Of a stretch of DNA of 9,266 bases, positions 6,332 to 9,266 are shown piece after piece; the first letter of the stretch is position 1, and every line of letters begins with the position of its first letter. The notes below the pieces were generated by a model. The model was not told where the DNA came from, searched no databases, and worked only from the letters and a program-made list of their open reading frames with translations. A program made the position numbers and the translations under genes. Source of the stretch: an uncultured Clostridia bacterium (GTDB lineage Bacteria; Bacillota; Clostridia; Oscillospirales; Acutalibacteraceae); the NCBI GenBank assembly GCA_946004305.1, contig CAMFZJ010000050.1:1-9266 (forward strand), in the 5' to 3' direction.

Positions 6332-9157
6332 TTAATTAATTTCCAGATTTTTCATAAGTCTTTTCTTTTTTCTTACAAAGAAAATTGATACAAAAAGAGC
6401 AACAAGTATTCCACCTGCAACCACAAGAATAACAGTAATAGCCATAGGGGTTAAAGAAACAGGAGTATAGATATACAAAACATTTTGTTCCAAAGAATCA
6501 TACACACCCTTGGAGTTTTCAGAAACTGAATAAAACTCATAGTTTTCAAACTCCAGCTCAGATGTGGAATACTCTTGGTTTCTGTCCCCTGTTTTTGTAT
6601 CAACCCCAAGTATTTTACCATCAGATGACATATACACAATATTTACCTTGCAAAGCTCATCTTTACTGTCTTTTTTGTTGTAGTAGTAATTTACTGTAAC
6701 GTCCTTTTCTAAAAATTCTCCGCAGCCGTTATCAGGCAGTTTGTCAAGGTTTAATGTATAACCGTCAATAGAAGGGATACCCGGTGTGATATATTGCTGA
6801 CCTTGACGATTTGTCATAATCGTATAGTCAGTAATAGCTTTACCGCTGTCATCAACACACATAAATGTTACGCTTGAAAAGTTACCGTCATAGGGCTGGC
6901 AATAGAAATTGCAGACTTTTACTGCGTTGCTGAAAGTACCGGTATTGCCGTTCTTTTTAGTAATGTTATAATCAATTCTAACAGAATGGACAGGATTAAT
7001 ATCGAAGCTTTCGCCTGTTTTACCTGTAACAACGTAGCTTTTAAAGATTTCATCATCTTTATAGTAATTGACTATTACCTTTCCCGTGTCTGACTTTGAA
7101 GATAAGCTGTTATATGTCAATCTGTCTACAAGAATTGCTGCGGATTTTGCAGGCATTTTCAGAGTTCCGCCTACATTTCCCAAACTTTCCATACCTGCCG
7201 TTTTATCATCAGCAAGCTGAACCCAATCGCCGTTTAGCTTTACTAAAGCTTCATTATCACTACTGTTGAAGGCAACGCATACTTTGTTATATAGTGAATC
7301 TTTTATTTCATATGCAAGGACACCGTCAGGCATATTTTCTAAATAATTGATATTATTTGCAGTTTCAGAGGTTGAATCTCTGAATGCAGATATATTATCT
7401 CTTATTTCAATAAGGCCTTTATAATAAGCCGAAACATCGCCATAGGTTTCAAGGTAAGTCCAGTCTATCTGATTAATTTTAAATCCGGATTTATAGCTGT
7501 TTTCGTCACCTTGCTTGGTACGGCAGAACTCCTCACCTGCAAGCATAAAGCTGATACCCTGTGAGGTATATGTTATTGCTCCGGCTAATTTATTCATAGC
7601 TACAAGGTCTTTATATCTTGTAGAGTAATTGCCGTCTTTACCTTTTACGGACTTAACAAGCTTATCCCAAAGAGTTAAGTTATCATGACAGGAAGCGTAG
7701 GTAACTGTTTGTGTGGGAGCTTTTGCCCAACCTGTTACAGAATCAGCCTGACCTGCAATACCTGTTCGCAGGTTAGCCTTTCTCTCTCCTGACTGGATGA
7801 AGCCCTGATCTGCACCGGAGGTACTGCCTTTTAAAGCATCTCTGTATATATCATCAAAAGCACCGATTCTTTGGCTGAGCCGGGACATATTCTTACTGTT
7901 TGCAAGAACAGTACCGCTATCGGTTGTAGTTGACAAATCCCATGGCTCGCCATACATTATGAGCTTTTCACCGTTTTCAAGCTTATCAAGTGAGGCTCTT
8001 ACGGAATTCATTGTATTTACGTCAATCAATCCCATAAGGTCAAAACGGAATCCGTCAATATGATATTCCTTAGCCCAATATGTTACTGAATCAACAATAT
8101 ATTTGCTAACCATTTTTCTCTCTGTGGCAAAATCATTGCCACAGCCGGAACCGTTGGACCAAGTACCGTCACCGTTAATTCGATAATAATAGTTAGGTAC
8201 AGTTAAATTGAAATTTGAATTTTTGCTCTCAAGAGTGTGATTATATACAACATCCATAATAACGCCAATACCTGCGTTATGGAGGGCTTGAATCATTTTT
8301 TTACATTCTTTTATTCTTACACTGCCTTTTTCGGGATTAGAACTGTAAGAACCCTCGGGACAGTTGTAGTTTACCGGGTCATATCCCCAATTGTAGTTTT
8401 TGTCATTATTAGATGTATCGCTTTCATCAACTGAGCCAAAATCATAGAAAGGGTTAATCTGCACATAATTAACTCCCAGCTCTTTAAGATAATCAACACA
8501 GGTTGACTGAGCCCCTGACAAGCCGTTTACTGTAGTACCTTTTTCGGTAAATGCCATATATTTGCCACGATTTTTCTCGGAAACACCGCTGGTTTTCGAT
8601 GAGGAAAAATCGGTAATTTGAACTTCCCAGATTTTTGCATCAGTCTGGTTATTTACAATGACGTGCTTATCATTTTCCCAGCCTTTTGGATTGGTAGAGG
8701 CAAGGTCAACTACCATACTGCGCTTGCCGTTTACTCCGCAGGCTTTTGCATAAATATCGGTAGTTTCGTAAGTTTTCTTTCCTCTTTTAATAACGTATGT
8801 ATAATAAATGTTCTTTAAGTCGCCTTTGATTTTTACATACCAAACACCGGTTGACTTGCTTTTCGTCATAGTAGCCATTTTAAAATAGCCTGTATACTTT
8901 TTAGTATCTGTACCTGTTTTAAAAAGCTTCACACGGACAGAGTCGGAATTGGGCGCCCACACTTTGAATGTAGTTGAGTTTTTGGAATATACAGCACCTA
9001 ACTCACCGGAATATGTGGTTTTTTCAAGCTTTTGGGCATAGCTCTGATAATCTGTTTTTGTGGAAGCACTGACACAACTTAAGGATAATGCTGTCAGAAA
9101 TAATATAACTGATAAAAAAACAGAAACAGATTTATTCATAATATTATTCTTTATCAT
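6332..9157 (-). CDS. pulA: Membrane-anchored type I pullulanase (GH13_14) with MucBP-like repeats
   Basis: An extracellular debranching enzyme of about 941 residues, expected to cut alpha-1,6 links in pullulan and branched starch. In order (numbered from the ATG at 9157): signal peptide (1-32), CBM48 (about 50-128), GH13_14 catalytic domain (about 178-590), beta C-domain (to about 680), three MucBP-like domains (about 692-754, 762-826, 836-900), then a C-terminal membrane helix (905-928) and a basic cytoplasmic tail (RKKKR). The signature YNWGYDP is at 255-261. Catalytic residues are nucleophile D373 (DGFRFD), acid/base E404 (YGEPW) and D492 (CHDN). It has neither dockerin nor LPXTG motif, so the helix should hold it at the cell membrane, with the MucBP-like repeats as spacer. 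The start is uncertain: ATG at 9157 has a poor GTGAG 9 bases upstream, ATG at 9139 would give a 26-residue signal peptide, and a TTG at 9163 is also in frame. It precedes its dockerin-bearing paralogue. Confidence 0.94.
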   Translation of the reverse strand: MIKNNIMNKSVSVFLSVILFLTALSLSCVSASTKTDYQSYAQKLEKTTYSGELGAVYSKNSTTFKVWAPNSDSVRVKLFKTGTDTKKYTGYFKMATMTKSKSTGVWYVKIKGDLKNIYYTYVIKRGKKTYETTDIYAKACGVNGKRSMVVDLASTNPKGWENDKHVIVNNQTDAKIWEVQITDFSSSKTSGVSEKNRGKYMAFTEKGTTVNGLSGAQSTCVDYLKELGVNYVQINPFYDFGSVDESDTSNNDKNYNWGYDPVNYNCPEGSYSSNPEKGSVRIKECKKMIQALHNAGIGVIMDVVYNHTLESKNSNFNLTVPNYYYRINGDGTWSNGSGCGNDFATERKMVSKYIVDSVTYWAKEYHIDGFRFDLMGLIDVNTMNSVRASLDKLENGEKLIMYGEPWDLSTTTDSGTVLANSKNMSRLSQRIGAFDDIYRDALKGSTSGADQGFIQSGERKANLRTGIAGQADSVTGWAKAPTQTVTYASCHDNLTLWDKLVKSVKGKDGNYSTRYKDLVAMNKLAGAITYTSQGISFMLAGEEFCRTKQGDENSYKSGFKINQIDWTYLETYGDVSAYYKGLIEIRDNISAFRDSTSETANNINYLENMPDGVLAYEIKDSLYNKVCVAFNSSDNEALVKLNGDWVQLADDKTAGMESLGNVGGTLKMPAKSAAILVDRLTYNSLSSKSDTGKVIVNYYKDDEIFKSYVVTGKTGESFDINPVHSVRIDYNITKKNGNTGTFSNAVKVCNFYCQPYDGNFSSVTFMCVDDSGKAITDYTIMTNRQGQQYITPGIPSIDGYTLNLDKLPDNGCGEFLEKDVTVNYYYNKKDSKDELCKVNIVYMSSDGKILGVDTKTGDRNQEYSTSELEFENYEFYSVSENSKGVYDSLEQNVLYIYTPVSLTPMAITVILVVAGGILVALFVSIFFVRKKKRLMKNLEIN

Positions 9158-9224
9158 ATACAATTACTCACAATAATACAAATTAACTATACTGATATAA
9201 TATCAAAATTTATATAACATATAT
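9158..9224 (-). other. Truncated upstream region of the membrane-anchored pullulanase
   Basis: Only 67 bp of genomic DNA precede the gene. It is very AT-rich. TATAGT (9186-9191 region) and TATGAT overlapping the 9157 start codon could each be a -10 box, but neither has a convincing -35 partner at 16-18 bp. The true promoter may lie beyond the contig end. Confidence 0.4.
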
Positions 9225-9266
9225 CTGTCTCTTATACACATCTCCGAGCCCACGAGACGTAGAGGA
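9225..9266 (+). other. Illumina Nextera i7-side adapter (artefact)
   Basis: This is not organism DNA. It reads as the reverse complement of the Tn5 mosaic end (CTGTCTCTTATACACATCT, 9225-9243), the Nextera read-2 segment CCGAGCCCACGAGAC (9244-9258) and the index GTAGAGGA (9259-9266), which I recognise as Nextera i7 index 712. The genomic insert ends at 9224. Confidence 0.98.

Noticed and set aside
6451..6639. Minus-strand 62-codon frame inside the membrane-anchored pullulanase
   Set aside because: It overlaps the third MucBP-like repeat in another frame and shows no domain or start signal.
53..9224. CRISPR arrays, tRNA or rRNA genes
   Set aside because: No repeat-spacer pattern, tRNA-like cloverleaf or rRNA sequence was seen. 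The genomic DNA is nearly filled by five minus-strand genes, with no gene-free stretch above about 120 bp.

Overview
The window is a low-GC, AT-rich Gram-positive (Clostridia-type) contig of about 9.2 kb. Illumina Nextera adapter sequence caps both ends (1-52 and 9225-9266), so biological DNA spans only 53-9224. All recognised genes lie on the minus strand and are read from right to left. Most start sites that can be judged have AGGAGG-type ribosome sites. Two secreted type I pullulanases, one with a type I dockerin and a starch-binding C-terminus, point to a gut Ruminococcaceae-like starch degrader. The closest known setting is the amylosome of Ruminococcus bromii and relatives. That placement is inference from gene content, not from a marker gene.

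Layout in the direction of transcription. (1) 9157-6332: a pullulanase of about 941 residues with signal peptide, CBM48, GH13_14 catalytic domain, three MucBP-like repeats and a C-terminal membrane anchor. (2) 6257-3132: a 1041-residue pullulanase with the same catalytic core but a different tail: MucBP-like domain, internal dockerin, second MucBP-like domain, CBM26-like starch-binding domain. A perfect 10-bp hairpin with a T-run (3071-3103) ends this unit. (3) Right behind that terminator is a near-consensus promoter (TTGAGA, 17 bp, TATAAT). It drives 3013-947, a secreted BspA-like protein with an N-terminal region resembling zinc-dependent phospholipase C, a Big2 domain and leucine-rich repeats. 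(4) 915-232: a LytTR-family response regulator. (5) 230-53: the start of a membrane protein cut by the contig end, probably the partner sensor histidine kinase.

The two pullulanases look like tandem paralogues that have diverged in location. One would stay in the cell membrane. The other would be released and docked by a cohesin onto a scaffold or cell-surface complex. Together they would debranch pullulan, amylopectin or resistant starch at two positions around the cell. The second unit encodes a possible surface or lytic protein and a two-component system of the AgrA/AgrC style. Whether that system controls the pullulanases or its own operon cannot be told from the sequence.

The most notable points are the phospholipase-C-like region joined to Big2 and BspA repeats next to a two-component system, the dockerin sitting inside the protein instead of at its end, the matched membrane-bound and dockerin-bearing pullulanases, and the library adapters at both ends.
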